From assembly GCF_006352025.1 (NCBI RefSeq), contig NZ_CP040936.1, positions 3,722,001-3,786,000 of the forward strand: a stretch of 64,000 nt of DNA, given 5' to 3'. Both the position numbers and the translations under genes were made by a program. The first letter of the stretch is position 1. Each line of letters begins with the position of its first letter. The notes below the pieces were generated by a model. It had not been told where the DNA came from. It saw only the letters and a program-made list of their open reading frames with translations, and ran no database searches. The stretch is from Hymenobacter sp. DG01 (GTDB taxonomy: Bacteria > Bacteroidota > Bacteroidia > Cytophagales > Hymenobacteraceae). Shown piece after piece: positions 33,655 through 40,805 of this stretch.

Positions 33655-34445
33655 GGAAGTGTTAACAGTGAATATCTTGCGGTATGGAGCAGATGTTAAC
33701 CGAGGCACAATGGGCGCGGCTAGCGCCGCTGCTGCCGGGCCGGCCGGGCACGAGCGGGGGGCGAGGGCGCGACAACCGGCAGTTCGTGGAGGCCGTGCTG
33801 TGGCTGGCGCGCAACGGGGCCCGGTGGCGGGCGCTGCCGAAAGAGCGCGGCAATTGGCACACGACGTACACGCGCTTCCAGCGCTGGGCCGCCTCGGGCG
33901 TGTGGCAACGCGTGTTCGAAGCCGTACAGGACGAGGCCGCCCTGCACACGCTGCTGGTGGACTCGACCACCGTGCGGGCGCACCAGCACGCGAGCGGCGC
34001 GCGCAAAAAAACGGGCCGCAAGCCCTCGGCCGTTCGCGCGGCGGGCTGACATGCAAGCTGCACCTGGCCGCCGATGCGCGCGGCCGGCCGCGGCGCTGCC
34101 GCCTGACGGCGGGCCACAGCCACGACGCCCCGCAGGCCTTGCCCTTGCTGGAGGGCCTGGCGCCGGCTTATGTGGTGGCCGACCGCGGCTACGACTCGGA
34201 CCCGCTGGTGGCCGCGCTAGCCGCCCGCGGCACGCAGGCCGTGATTCCGCCCCGGCGAAACCGCCGCCAGCCGCGGGCCTACGACGCGGCCCGCTACGCC
34301 CAGCGCCACGCCGTGGAGCGGCTCTTCAGCCGCCTCAAGCAGTTTCGCCGCGTCGCCACGCGCTACGATAAGCTCGATGCCCATTTCTTGGCCTTCATCC
34401 ATCTCGCGGCAACCGTCGTCTGGTTACGTGATTGTTAACACTTCC
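33655..34445 (+). mobile_element. IS5-family insertion sequence (two-frame transposase)
   Basis: About 790 bp. Terminal inverted repeats GAAGTGTTAACA (33656-33667) and TGTTAACACTTC (34433-34444) are perfect over 12 bases, one more G/C pair if the outer base is included. CTAG stands at both ends (33652-33655 and 34445-34448); because it is palindromic, a target duplication of either TA or CTAG is possible. Transposase layout and a 7-A slip site fit the IS427-like branch of IS5. The GC content returns to chromosomal levels inside the element. Confidence 0.9.
33684..34438 (+). CDS. IS5-family transposase made by -1 frameshift
   Basis: The first frame (33684-34049, 121 residues) has the N-terminal DUF4096-type domain 'LTEAQWARLAPLLPG' and the first catalytic Asp in 'LLVDSTTVRAHQHASGA'. 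At 34005-34011 seven A precede ACGGG; a -1 slip there enters the second frame, which reads 'QALGRSRGGLTCKLHLAAD', the second catalytic Asp in 'VVADRGYDSDPL' and Glu in 'RHAVERLFSRLKQFRRVATR', ending at 34438. Together they form a full DDE transposase of about 250 residues. Both frames look intact, so the element may still be active. Confidence 0.88.
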
Positions 34446-34600
34446 TAGTATTGTATTGTTGCCGGGCAGCCCTTTTTCTTCCTGCCGGAACGCACTAGTT
34501 TGAACCGCGCCAGCTTGCGTGGGCAAAACCCTCGCCTATTAGCGTAGCGGCCTAGCTCCGCCCTGCCTCTTACTCAGTTCCTCCCTTATTCCGCTACTCC

Positions 34601-34924
34601 ATGGCAGATGTATCGCAGAAATCCGGGCCGTTGGCCTTGCTGGCCGGGGCCGCTTTGTTCGTGCTGTTTGAGGTAGTGGCCTACCAGGTGTTGCGGTTTG
34701 CTACCTCGGGCCTGGGCATGAGCAATCAGCTGCAGCCTGAGAATACCATTGTCAGCAACTGGGTGAAAACGGTGGTGTTTCTGCTGCTGCATCTGGCGCT
34801 GGTTGTAACGGTCGTGCTGGTGCTCAGCAACCGCCTGCCCCGTCGGCACCGGGGGCAGCTGATGGGCTGGTTCTACCTCTCGCTGCTCACGGGGTTCGGG
34901 CTGCTGTGGCCTTTGTTCAACTAG
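34601..34924 (+). CDS. Small hypothetical membrane protein
   Basis: 107 residues with three predicted membrane helices (about 10-30, 55-77 and 88-105): 'LALLAGAALFVLFEVVAYQV', 'VVFLLLHLALVVTVVLVLS', 'FYLSLLTGFGLLWPLF'. Basic loop 'NRLPRRHRGQ' between helices 2 and 3. No domain recognised. It lies in a gap after the IS element; 34449-34600 shows nothing else. Confidence 0.65.
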   Translation: MADVSQKSGPLALLAGAALFVLFEVVAYQVLRFATSGLGMSNQLQPENTIVSNWVKTVVFLLLHLALVVTVVLVLSNRLPRRHRGQLMGWFYLSLLTGFGLLWPLFN

Positions 34925-34935
34925 CGGCAAGGCAC

Positions 34936-34964
34936 AAAAAAGCCACTACCGAACCGGCAGTGGC
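34936..34964 (-). terminator. Terminator after the first Hsp20 gene
   Basis: 10-pair stem (34942-34951 with 34955-34964, one mismatch) followed on the minus strand by six T. It lies 57 bases after the Hsp20 stop. Confidence 0.75.
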
Positions 34965-35020
34965 AGGTGAAACCATAAGGCAGGCCGGTCGGTCCCGGCG
35001 TTATGAGCAGCTATAACAGG

Positions 35021-35404
35021 CTAGCGCTGCTTGATGATTATTTCGCGGGGCTCGGTGGCGGCGTCGCGGTAGGGAATGCGAATCTGCAGTTCCTGACCCT
35101 CAAACACGGCATCGATGCGGCTCAGGTCGAGGGTGGCGGGCAGGTTCAGGGTGCGGCTGAACAGCGGAGCCGCCAGCTTATCCTCGGGGGTGTGCCGGTA
35201 CTCGGCAAATACCGTCAGCACGTTGTTGTTGAGTACGACGTGGAAGTTCTCAGGGCTTACCGACGGAGCGGCTACCCGAACCACCACGCCCTTCTCGCGC
35301 TTGTCAATCCGCATCGTGGCCTGCGCAATGCCTCCACCCAGCGTGTTCAGCAGGTCGAGTTGCGGGACGATGTTGCGGATAAAATCCTTGCTGATAAGAT
35401 TCAT
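35021..35404 (-). CDS. Hsp20/alpha-crystallin small heat-shock protein
   Basis: 127 residues. The alpha-crystallin domain is present ('VVVRVAAPSVSPENFHVVLNNN', 'VLTVFAEYRHTPEDKL', 'FSRTLNLPATLDLSRIDAVF') but the N-terminal arm is short and the C-terminal I-x-I motif appears as 'REIIIKQR'. It is an ATP-independent holdase for unfolded proteins. More divergent than the second Hsp20 at 55544. Region 35405-35639 downstream of its start contains no obvious gene. Confidence 0.87.
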   Translation of the reverse strand: MNLISKDFIRNIVPQLDLLNTLGGGIAQATMRIDKREKGVVVRVAAPSVSPENFHVVLNNNVLTVFAEYRHTPEDKLAAPLFSRTLNLPATLDLSRIDAVFEGQELQIRIPYRDAATEPREIIIKQR

Positions 35405-35639
35405 GGTCAGGTTCCTCTCTTGATGTGTACAAGTCTTATTTCAAATCCTGTACCAACCTACGTTACCGCCCATTTATTCAATATTTCAGCCACAATGGCT
35501 GGAATCAAGTTCTGTTTACTAGTTTTTGTGCCACTTTGGCTGTAAGCTTTAGTAGTTGAACCAGAAATCAGGGCCAAGCTGCCAGGGCATGCACGTTTTT
35601 GATATACCGCTTATACAAGGGAATCCTCCTATGCGCCGC

Positions 35640-36740
35640 CTATGAACGTGCTGCCTCGTTCCCGGCAGCCGGAGAGTAGGCCAAATGGCGCTTAAGGCGG
35701 CCCAGGGGGGCTTCAATAAGGTGCCAAGAGGCTGCGCTGAGTAAAATCAGCAAGGGAGCCAGTACCAGCACGGTGGGCAGCGGGCCAAGCAGTACCTCGC
35801 GCCACTCAGAGCCGGCCGGCCAGAGCTTGTACACCAAGCGCTGCCAGAACACCGGTAACAGCAAGTGGTAAAGATAGGTGCCGAAGCTGCGCTTGCCCAG
35901 CCAGAGCAGAGCCGGATGCAACAGACCGGCCTGCCGCGCCGCAACGGGGTAGTGCAACAGCCAGCCCAGAGTCAGGAAGGAAGCTATGGCCCCTACCGTC
36001 GGGAATACCATCAGCCAGATAGCCCCGCCCTGATAGTTATGTAAGGCTGCCCACAGCGTCCACCACAGCGCCCAGGCTAGCAGGACATTATGCCCGCGTG
36101 CCCAGCGCCCCAGCCCCTGAGACTTCTCGAAAAACCGTAGTAGGGAGCCGGCCGCGAACAAATCGAGAGAAGAGGGCAGCAGCACCAGCACAAAACCTGG
36201 GGTAACCAGCAGGCTCCAGCCCACCCGAAAGGCTAGGCCGCCTACCCCAACCAGGAGCAGCCACTGCCAGCGGCGGCCTACCACCGCCAGCAGCGCCGGC
36301 CAAAGCAGATAGAACTGCTCATCCACGGCTAGGGTCCAGAGGTGGCCCAGACCTTCGCCCCAGCGTTGCAGGTAGTAGAACAGGTGGTTGGCGGCCGGCA
36401 ATAGAAACCACACCGGATACTCCCGGATGGTGGCCAGGGGTAGCAGGGCGCTTAGGGCCAAGGCGCAGTAGTAGGGCGGAATGATCCGCAGCAGGCGACG
36501 TAGGTAGAAGGTGCCCAGCCGCCGCCCCCATGCCCCCGGTGCTCCGGGGTACACCTGCTGCTTCCAGACAATGCCCGAAATGAGGTAGCCGCTGAGTACA
36601 AAGAACAGCTGTCGGCCCATTTCACCCATCATGATGGGTGGCGCAACCCAGTGCTGCACCACCACCACCCATACCGCAAGGGCGCGTACCCCGTTCAACT
36701 CAGGGCGGTAGGCAAGAGGAGCACCGGTGGGTTCAGGCAT
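35640..36740 (-). CDS. Membrane acyltransferase, OafA/YrhL type (acyltransferase 3)
   Basis: 366 residues from the ATG at 36740, supported by a -7 box at 36763-36770. About ten membrane helices. Family features: 'PELNGVRALAVWVVVVQHW' with the catalytic His, 'LFFVLSGYLISGIVW', the 'RRLLRIIPPYYCALAL' basic motif, and 'EQFYLLWPALL'. These proteins move acetyl or other acyl groups onto cell-surface polysaccharides or lipids. The target is unknown. The region is solitary; the GNAT gene upstream is separate. Confidence 0.92.
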   Translation of the reverse strand: MPEPTGAPLAYRPELNGVRALAVWVVVVQHWVAPPIMMGEMGRQLFFVLSGYLISGIVWKQQVYPGAPGAWGRRLGTFYLRRLLRIIPPYYCALALSALLPLATIREYPVWFLLPAANHLFYYLQRWGEGLGHLWTLAVDEQFYLLWPALLAVVGRRWQWLLLVGVGGLAFRVGWSLLVTPGFVLVLLPSSLDLFAAGSLLRFFEKSQGLGRWARGHNVLLAWALWWTLWAALHNYQGGAIWLMVFPTVGAIASFLTLGWLLHYPVAARQAGLLHPALLWLGKRSFGTYLYHLLLPVFWQRLVYKLWPAGSEWREVLLGPLPTVLVLAPLLILLSAASWHLIEAPLGRLKRHLAYSPAAGNEAARS

Positions 36741-36762
36741 ATATGACCGGGTAGGGAAAGCG

Positions 36763-36770
36763 CAAAAGTA
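36763..36770 (-). promoter_or_regulatory. Candidate -7 box of the acyltransferase gene
   Basis: Minus-strand TACTTTTG, exact TAnnTTTG match, with a TTG 16 bases further upstream (slightly short spacing). It excludes the longer ORF start at 36812. Confidence 0.45.
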
Positions 36771-36833
36771 CCTCGCGCATCCCACACAATCAGGCGGAAC
36801 GGTAAAAACCAACGTCGGCCTGCTGGCTGAGGG

Positions 36834-37406
36834 CTAGGCTGAAACCTTCGGGGGTGTTTTATCGGCGCCGGTGATGTCGCGCACGAACTGCAAGTGGCCT
36901 TCCGCGTCGGGCTCGGGAGCCGGCAGGCGGAAGCCGTTCTGCTCCAGAATGCGCCGGGAGGCCAGGTTGGTTGGGGTGGTGCGGGCCGTAAGCTGGCGTA
37001 CCAGTCCCGTATCGGCGGCGTGGCGCACCAGGCCGGCTACCAGCTCGGTACCCAGGCCACGGCCCCGCCAGTCGTCGGCTATGGAAAAGCCTATTTCCAC
37101 GGTTTCATCCTGGGGTGGGCCGTGGAAGCCCCCAGCTCCAATCAGAGTGTTTTTGGGCGTTTCGGGGCCGGCTTTCAAAATGGCGTACCAGCCGTACCAG
37201 CCCGCCGCCGTGCGGCCCCCGGCCGTGAGCTGCTCCAGAAAGTAGCGCATGGCCTCCTCATCGTACTGGCCCGGGGGCCAGTGGGCGGGCAGCTGAGCCC
37301 CCAGCAGAATGGGAAAATACTGAGGCTTCGTGAGTTCGGCGGTAAGCAGGGCCCGGCTGGCGGCAATCAGCGTAAGGCGGGGCGTATAGGCAATCAGCGG
37401 AATCAT
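36834..37406 (-). CDS. GNAT family N-acetyltransferase
   Basis: 190 residues. The acetyl-CoA loop reads 'RGRGLGTELVAGLVRHA' in the sequence 'GFSIADDWRGRGLGTEL', preceded by beta strand 'LIGAGGFHGPPQDETVEIGF', and 'RTTPTNLASRRILEQNGFR' is the typical GNAT helix 4 with the Asn-x-x-S pattern of RimJ/RimL-type enzymes. It transfers acetyl groups to an amine, most likely small molecules or protein N-termini. Substrate unknown. Confidence 0.9.
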   Translation of the reverse strand: MIPLIAYTPRLTLIAASRALLTAELTKPQYFPILLGAQLPAHWPPGQYDEEAMRYFLEQLTAGGRTAAGWYGWYAILKAGPETPKNTLIGAGGFHGPPQDETVEIGFSIADDWRGRGLGTELVAGLVRHAADTGLVRQLTARTTPTNLASRRILEQNGFRLPAPEPDAEGHLQFVRDITGADKTPPKVSA

Positions 37407-37481
37407 GGACGAGAATACGGGTTTGGTCGGAAAAAAGACAAAATACTACCCGGCGCCTACCCCCCGTACCCGCCTGAATCC

Positions 37482-37489
37482 TACCTTTG
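37482..37489 (+). promoter_or_regulatory. Candidate -7 box of the 37517 gene
   Basis: TACCTTTG, exact TAnnTTTG, 27 bases ahead of the ATG at 37517. It overlaps the alternative TTG start at 37487 and so rules it out. Confidence 0.5.
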
Positions 37490-37516
37490 GTGCTCGCCCC
37501 TTGCCCGCTTTTCCTG

Positions 37517-37942
37517 ATGCTGCCAACTGCCCCGGAGTACATTGAGGTTACCTACCGCTCCGATCTGGACGTGCTGCTGATCCGGTGGATGCGCAAGGTT
37601 ACGCTGGAGGAAATGTGCCAGGGCTACCTCTACCTGCTGGAAGTGGCTGCTCATCATCGGTGCCGCCACTGGCTGCTGGATGCCCGCCGCCGCTTCAACA
37701 CCGACCGGGAAGGCGCCCAGTGGATGATTAATAGCTTCCTGCCCACCCTGCACGCGCGGCTGGGCGGGCGCACTTACCTGGCTTATCTGCTGGTGCCCGT
37801 GATTATGCGCGACGCCGAAGCCGATGCGGCTTTTCCGCCTGCCAGCTTCTTTCTAGGGAAGCCGTATTTATCGGAGCGGTTCATTGATGAGCGCGCCGCC
37901 ATTGAGTGGCTGCAGCAGGCCCGGCAGCAGCAGTTGGCCTAG
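37517..37942 (+). CDS. Conserved protein of an unnamed 3-copy family (possible STAS/SpoIIAA-like)
   Basis: 141 residues, soluble. The plan is an N-terminal beta-strand part ('YIEVTYRSDLDVLLIRWM'), the core 'CRHWLLDARRRFNTDREGAQ' with the pattern W-x-L-L-D-x-R-R, then 'WMINSFLPTLHARLGG', a hydrophobic strand 'YLAYLLVP' and a C-terminal helix 'ERFIDERAAIEWLQQA'. The genes at 52924 and 58808 have the same order. It may be a STAS-like signalling domain, but I cannot confirm that. Start set by the promoter box. No regulatory partner next to it. Confidence 0.7.
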   Translation: MLPTAPEYIEVTYRSDLDVLLIRWMRKVTLEEMCQGYLYLLEVAAHHRCRHWLLDARRRFNTDREGAQWMINSFLPTLHARLGGRTYLAYLLVPVIMRDAEADAAFPPASFFLGKPYLSERFIDERAAIEWLQQARQQQLA

Positions 37943-37986
37943 CCCTGCCCTCGGGCCCCAGAGACCTGAAAACCCGAAAACAAAAG

Positions 37987-38020
37987 CAGCCCCTGCTTCC
38001 GGCGCCGGAGGCAGGGGCTG
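37987..38020 (-). terminator. Zero-loop hairpin between convergent genes
   Basis: 17-bp stem (37987-38003 with 38004-38020, one G-T pair) with an A-rich stretch on its left (minus strand T-rich). Serves the acyl carrier protein gene at 38060-38311 and perhaps the 37517 gene. Confidence 0.75.
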
Positions 38021-38059
38021 AGCGTCTGACAGAGGGTAGCAACCCGGAGCCCGCCGAAC

Positions 38060-38311
38060 TTATCTTGCCGGCTCGCTGAGGTGCTCATCTACGCAGGTAA
38101 GCACATCCTGCACGGTGCGCAGGCGCTCCAGCTCCGGGTCCGGAATTTCAATGTGGAAGCGGTGCTCCAGGTTTATAACCAGCTCCACCATATCAATGGA
38201 GTCGAGGCCCACGTCTTCGTGCAGGCGCGAGGCCGGGGTGAGGTGCAAGGCCGGGTTGCGGTGCTTGCGGCGCAACATGCGCTCTACTTGATAGCGAACG
38301 AGCTGTTCCAT
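38060..38311 (-). CDS. Acyl carrier protein
   Basis: 83 residues, acidic. The phosphopantetheine serine is Ser38 in 'DVGLDSIDMVELVINLEHRF'. The length and 'IEIPDPELERLRTVQDVLTC' are typical of ACPs. It is separate from a fatty acid synthase cluster; none lies in the window, so it may serve a specialised pathway or be a stand-alone ACP. The neighbour upstream on the same strand is a short adaptor-like protein 55 bases away. Confidence 0.88.
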   Translation of the reverse strand: MEQLVRYQVERMLRRKHRNPALHLTPASRLHEDVGLDSIDMVELVINLEHRFHIEIPDPELERLRTVQDVLTCVDEHLSEPAR

Positions 38312-38365
38312 AGTCCGATACGGTAACAGGAAAAAACAGAGAACGAGAGGAAAGACCCAGCGTGA

Positions 38366-38950
38366 TTACTCAACGCTGGAAAGCAGAAGCGTGGTATCGG
38401 CCAAGGGGCCGGAGAAAAGCTCGGCTACCGTGGCCTCAGCCGCCAGGTAGTCGCCAGCCCGCACCAGTCCGCCCGAAATGGTGCCATCGGCCGGCGCCGT
38501 CACGAACGCAAAGCTGAGCATGGGCACTGCCCGGCTTAGCTGCTCGCGGGTGGCAGCCAGCTGCTCGCGGGCAGCCGCCAGCGCTGCCTCGGGGGCGGCT
38601 GGCTGGCTGGCTACCAGGGCCTCGTAGGTGTGCTGCTGCTGGGCCAAGCGGGCCTGCAGCTGCTGCTGCGCTACGCTGGGCAGCTTTTCTACCAGCTTCA
38701 GCAGCAGCTGGCCTTTGCGTACCCGCTGGCCTTCGTGAAAGTACAGCTCCCACACCCGGCCGGCTGCCTGCGTCCGGATGGACTGGCTATTGGCTGAGGC
38801 TTTGGCAGCGGGGCGCGCCGGCAGGAAATTAGCAGTAGGAACGAGGGGCAGGTCAGCAACCGGCGCATCGGCAGGGGTAAACCAGAGGGGGAGCACAAAG
38901 CTGCCCACGGCGACGAGGAGCACGAGCCCCACGCCAAGTATTTTTTTCAT
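38366..38950 (-). CDS. Short HlyD-like membrane-fusion protein
   Basis: 194 residues from the ATG at 38950 ('MKKILGVGLVLLVAVGSFVL'), one N-terminal membrane anchor at about 3-20. It has half of a biotinyl-lipoyl-like domain ('SQSIRTQAAGRVWELYFHEG', 'QRVRKGQLLLKL'), a coiled coil of about 45 residues ('AQQQLQARLAQQQHTYEALV'), then the second half ('APADGTISGGLVRAGDYLAA'). The family's usual barrel and membrane-proximal domains are absent, so it is shorter than normal adaptors (350-400 residues). No transporter lies beside it. A dyad site about 107 bases upstream may control it. Confidence 0.78.
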   Translation of the reverse strand: MKKILGVGLVLLVAVGSFVLPLWFTPADAPVADLPLVPTANFLPARPAAKASANSQSIRTQAAGRVWELYFHEGQRVRKGQLLLKLVEKLPSVAQQQLQARLAQQQHTYEALVASQPAAPEAALAAAREQLAATREQLSRAVPMLSFAFVTAPADGTISGGLVRAGDYLAAEATVAELFSGPLADTTLLLSSVE

Positions 38951-39056
38951 GGGATAAGTACCGGCTTGCCCGGCAACCCGGGCGGCGCGCAAGCGCTACC
39001 CGGCAAATGGTGTCCGCTGGGGCCGAAGCCGCGCGGAAAGCAGTGAAAAACAGATA

Positions 39057-39073
39057 GTAACCAGTTTGGTTAC
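39057..39073. promoter_or_regulatory. Candidate Rrf2 operator upstream of the adaptor gene
   Basis: GTAACCAGTTTGGTTAC, a perfect inverted repeat of 7 bases (GTAACCA/TGGTTAC) with a 3-base spacer. It lies between the Rrf2 stop and the adaptor gene start. A related site stands in front of the Rrf2 gene itself. Confidence 0.7.
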
Positions 39074-39097
39074 ATTTTGGGGTAAATAAAAAACGCG

Positions 39098-39547
39098 CTA
39101 CCCTGAAGCGCCGGAGCAGGTGCCCGGCAGGCGCTTGGCCAGCTCCTGCATTACCTGCGCCACCGTGATGCTAGCCAAAGCCGCCCGCATGGCCTCAATG
39201 GCCGGCCCGAACATATCCTCCAGCGTGGCCTGCATCACCCCGCCCAGGTCGCACTGGGTATTGGGGTTGGTGTTGCCTACCTGAAAGATATCGGGGTCCG
39301 ACTCGCGCATGGCCCGGAACACTTCCAGCAGCGTAATGTCGGCGGGCGGGCGGGCCAGAATGGTGCCGCCCCCGGCCCCGCGCTGGCTTTGCACCAGTCC
39401 GGCTTCGCGGAGGCTGCTCATCAGGCGGCGCACCACCACCGGGTGCGTGCCCGCGCTGCTGGCCAGTACCTCCGACGACACCGGCTGGCCCTGGGCGTGC
39501 GCCAGGTAGGCCAGAATGTGCGTCGCGACGGCAAAGCGAGTGTTCAT
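39098..39547 (-). CDS. Rrf2 family transcriptional regulator
   Basis: 149 residues. N-terminal winged helix ('RFAVATHILAYLAHAQG', 'SSEVLASSAGTHPVVVRRLM'), then 'SSLREAGLVQSQRGAGGGTIL', the standard Rrf2 recognition stretch, and 'DITLLEVFRAM'. Only Cys in 'NTQCDLG' and near the C-terminus, so the three-cysteine iron-sulfur site of IscR/NsrR is missing and the protein is nearer the YwnA type. It probably senses redox or other stress directly. Two copies of a GTAAC...GTTAC dyad flank it, suggesting it controls itself and the adaptor gene. Confidence 0.9.
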   Translation of the reverse strand: MNTRFAVATHILAYLAHAQGQPVSSEVLASSAGTHPVVVRRLMSSLREAGLVQSQRGAGGGTILARPPADITLLEVFRAMRESDPDIFQVGNTNPNTQCDLGGVMQATLEDMFGPAIEAMRAALASITVAQVMQELAKRLPGTCSGASG

Positions 39548-39556
39548 GAGGAATTA

Positions 39557-39573
39557 GTAACAGATTTGGTTAC
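39557..39573. promoter_or_regulatory. Candidate Rrf2 autoregulatory operator
   Basis: GTAACAGATTTGGTTAC, with outer GTAAC/GTTAC perfectly inverted, 9 bases before the Rrf2 start. It shares 14 of 17 positions with the site at 39057-39073. Confidence 0.7.
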
Positions 39574-39729
39574 AAATGTACGACGCAGAAAGGTTGTGCG
39601 CAATCTTTCACCTGAAAACTCCGGGGCGAGAAGTAAACCGTCTTTCATAAAGCATGTTGTGCGGCCAGGGAGCAACACTCTATAGCAGACGGTGGGTGGC
39701 CTCGTTTACCTTAAGTCCGCTCCCATTAT

Positions 39730-40584
39730 TTACTCTTCCCAGCGCCCAAATTTTCTGGCCTGATAATCTTGGTACGCCTCCCGGATTTCCTGCTCGGTGT
39801 TCATCACGAAGGGACCGTAGGAAACAATGGGCTCCCGGAACGGCCGGGCGTGGCCCAGCAGCAGCACGGCGTCTTCCGGAGCTTCCAAGTGCAGCTCGTC
39901 GCCATCGTAGTTAAACTCTACGAGGCGGCGGGCTTCCGTATCCTGGCCGTTCACGCGCAGGCGGCCCCGCACCGTGTAGAAGAAGATGGTGTGCTCGGCG
40001 GGAATGGGTAGGGTGAGCTTGCCCCCGGCCTGGAAGTTGATGGTCGCCAGCTGAATATCCGAGAGGGGCGTTACGGCGCCCACCGTGCCCAGCCAGGTGC
40101 CCGACACGGCGTGCAGCACCACCCGGCCTTCGTCGAGGGGTAGGGCCGGAATTTCGGGCTCTTGCAGCCCGATGTAGCGGGGCTCCACCATCTTATCCTT
40201 GGCCGGCAGGTTTACCCACAGCTGCAGAATTTCCAGCGGCCCGCCCGTGCGCTTGAACTCCGGCGAGGAAACCTCGGCGTGAATCAGGCCCCTACCCGCC
40301 GTCATCCACTGAATGCCGCCCGGCCCGATGATGCTCTGGTGCCCGCCAGTGTCCTGGTGCATAATGTCGCCGTCCAGAATAAACGTCACCGTCTCGAAGC
40401 CGCGGTGGGGGTGGGGGCCAAAGGGCAGGCCCTGGTTGTTGGGCCGGTACACCTGGGGCCCGTGGTGATTCAGAAACAGAAACGGGTCGAGGTGCTCTAC
40501 TGAATTCGTGGGGAGGGCCCGGTAGGTAACCAGATCAGCAATCGGCGCGCTTTGGGCGCGGTGCTGGGCTTTGATGGTGCGCAT
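39730..40584 (-). CDS. Pirin family protein
   Basis: 284 residues from the ATG at 40584 ('MRTIKAQHRAQSAPIADLVT'); upstream extension rejected as non-family. Two cupin domains. The metal site of the N-terminal cupin is visible in 'HPHRGFETVTFILDGDIMHQ' with 'GPGGIQWMTAGRGLIHAE' following. Pirins are iron-binding, sometimes with quercetinase activity, and sometimes act as redox sensors. The gap to Rrf2 is 182 bases; whether the regulator acts on it is open, as no dyad precedes its start. Confidence 0.93.
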   Translation of the reverse strand: MRTIKAQHRAQSAPIADLVTYRALPTNSVEHLDPFLFLNHHGPQVYRPNNQGLPFGPHPHRGFETVTFILDGDIMHQDTGGHQSIIGPGGIQWMTAGRGLIHAEVSSPEFKRTGGPLEILQLWVNLPAKDKMVEPRYIGLQEPEIPALPLDEGRVVLHAVSGTWLGTVGAVTPLSDIQLATINFQAGGKLTLPIPAEHTIFFYTVRGRLRVNGQDTEARRLVEFNYDGDELHLEAPEDAVLLLGHARPFREPIVSYGPFVMNTEQEIREAYQDYQARKFGRWEE

Positions 40585-40805
40585 GGGGGTAGGCGGAGAG
40601 GGCAGGGTTGGGGTGAAGCGCCGGTCAGCTTGCCGCCAGCGCCAGATGCATACCAACTACCGGCCCGAATGGTTTTCGTGCTTCGCTTTTAGGGCCCGGC
40701 TTCCTACCCCCTTGCGTGGCGCAAACCTCCACCGTAAAAACCCTGGGCCCCGGCCATCGGTTTATCAGGCTTCCACTCCGACTTCATTCCTCTGTTTTTC
40801 CTATA

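Noticed and set aside
35405..35639. Possible gene in the gap upstream of the first Hsp20 gene
   Set aside because: Frames are short and interrupted; only AT-richer spacer was seen.
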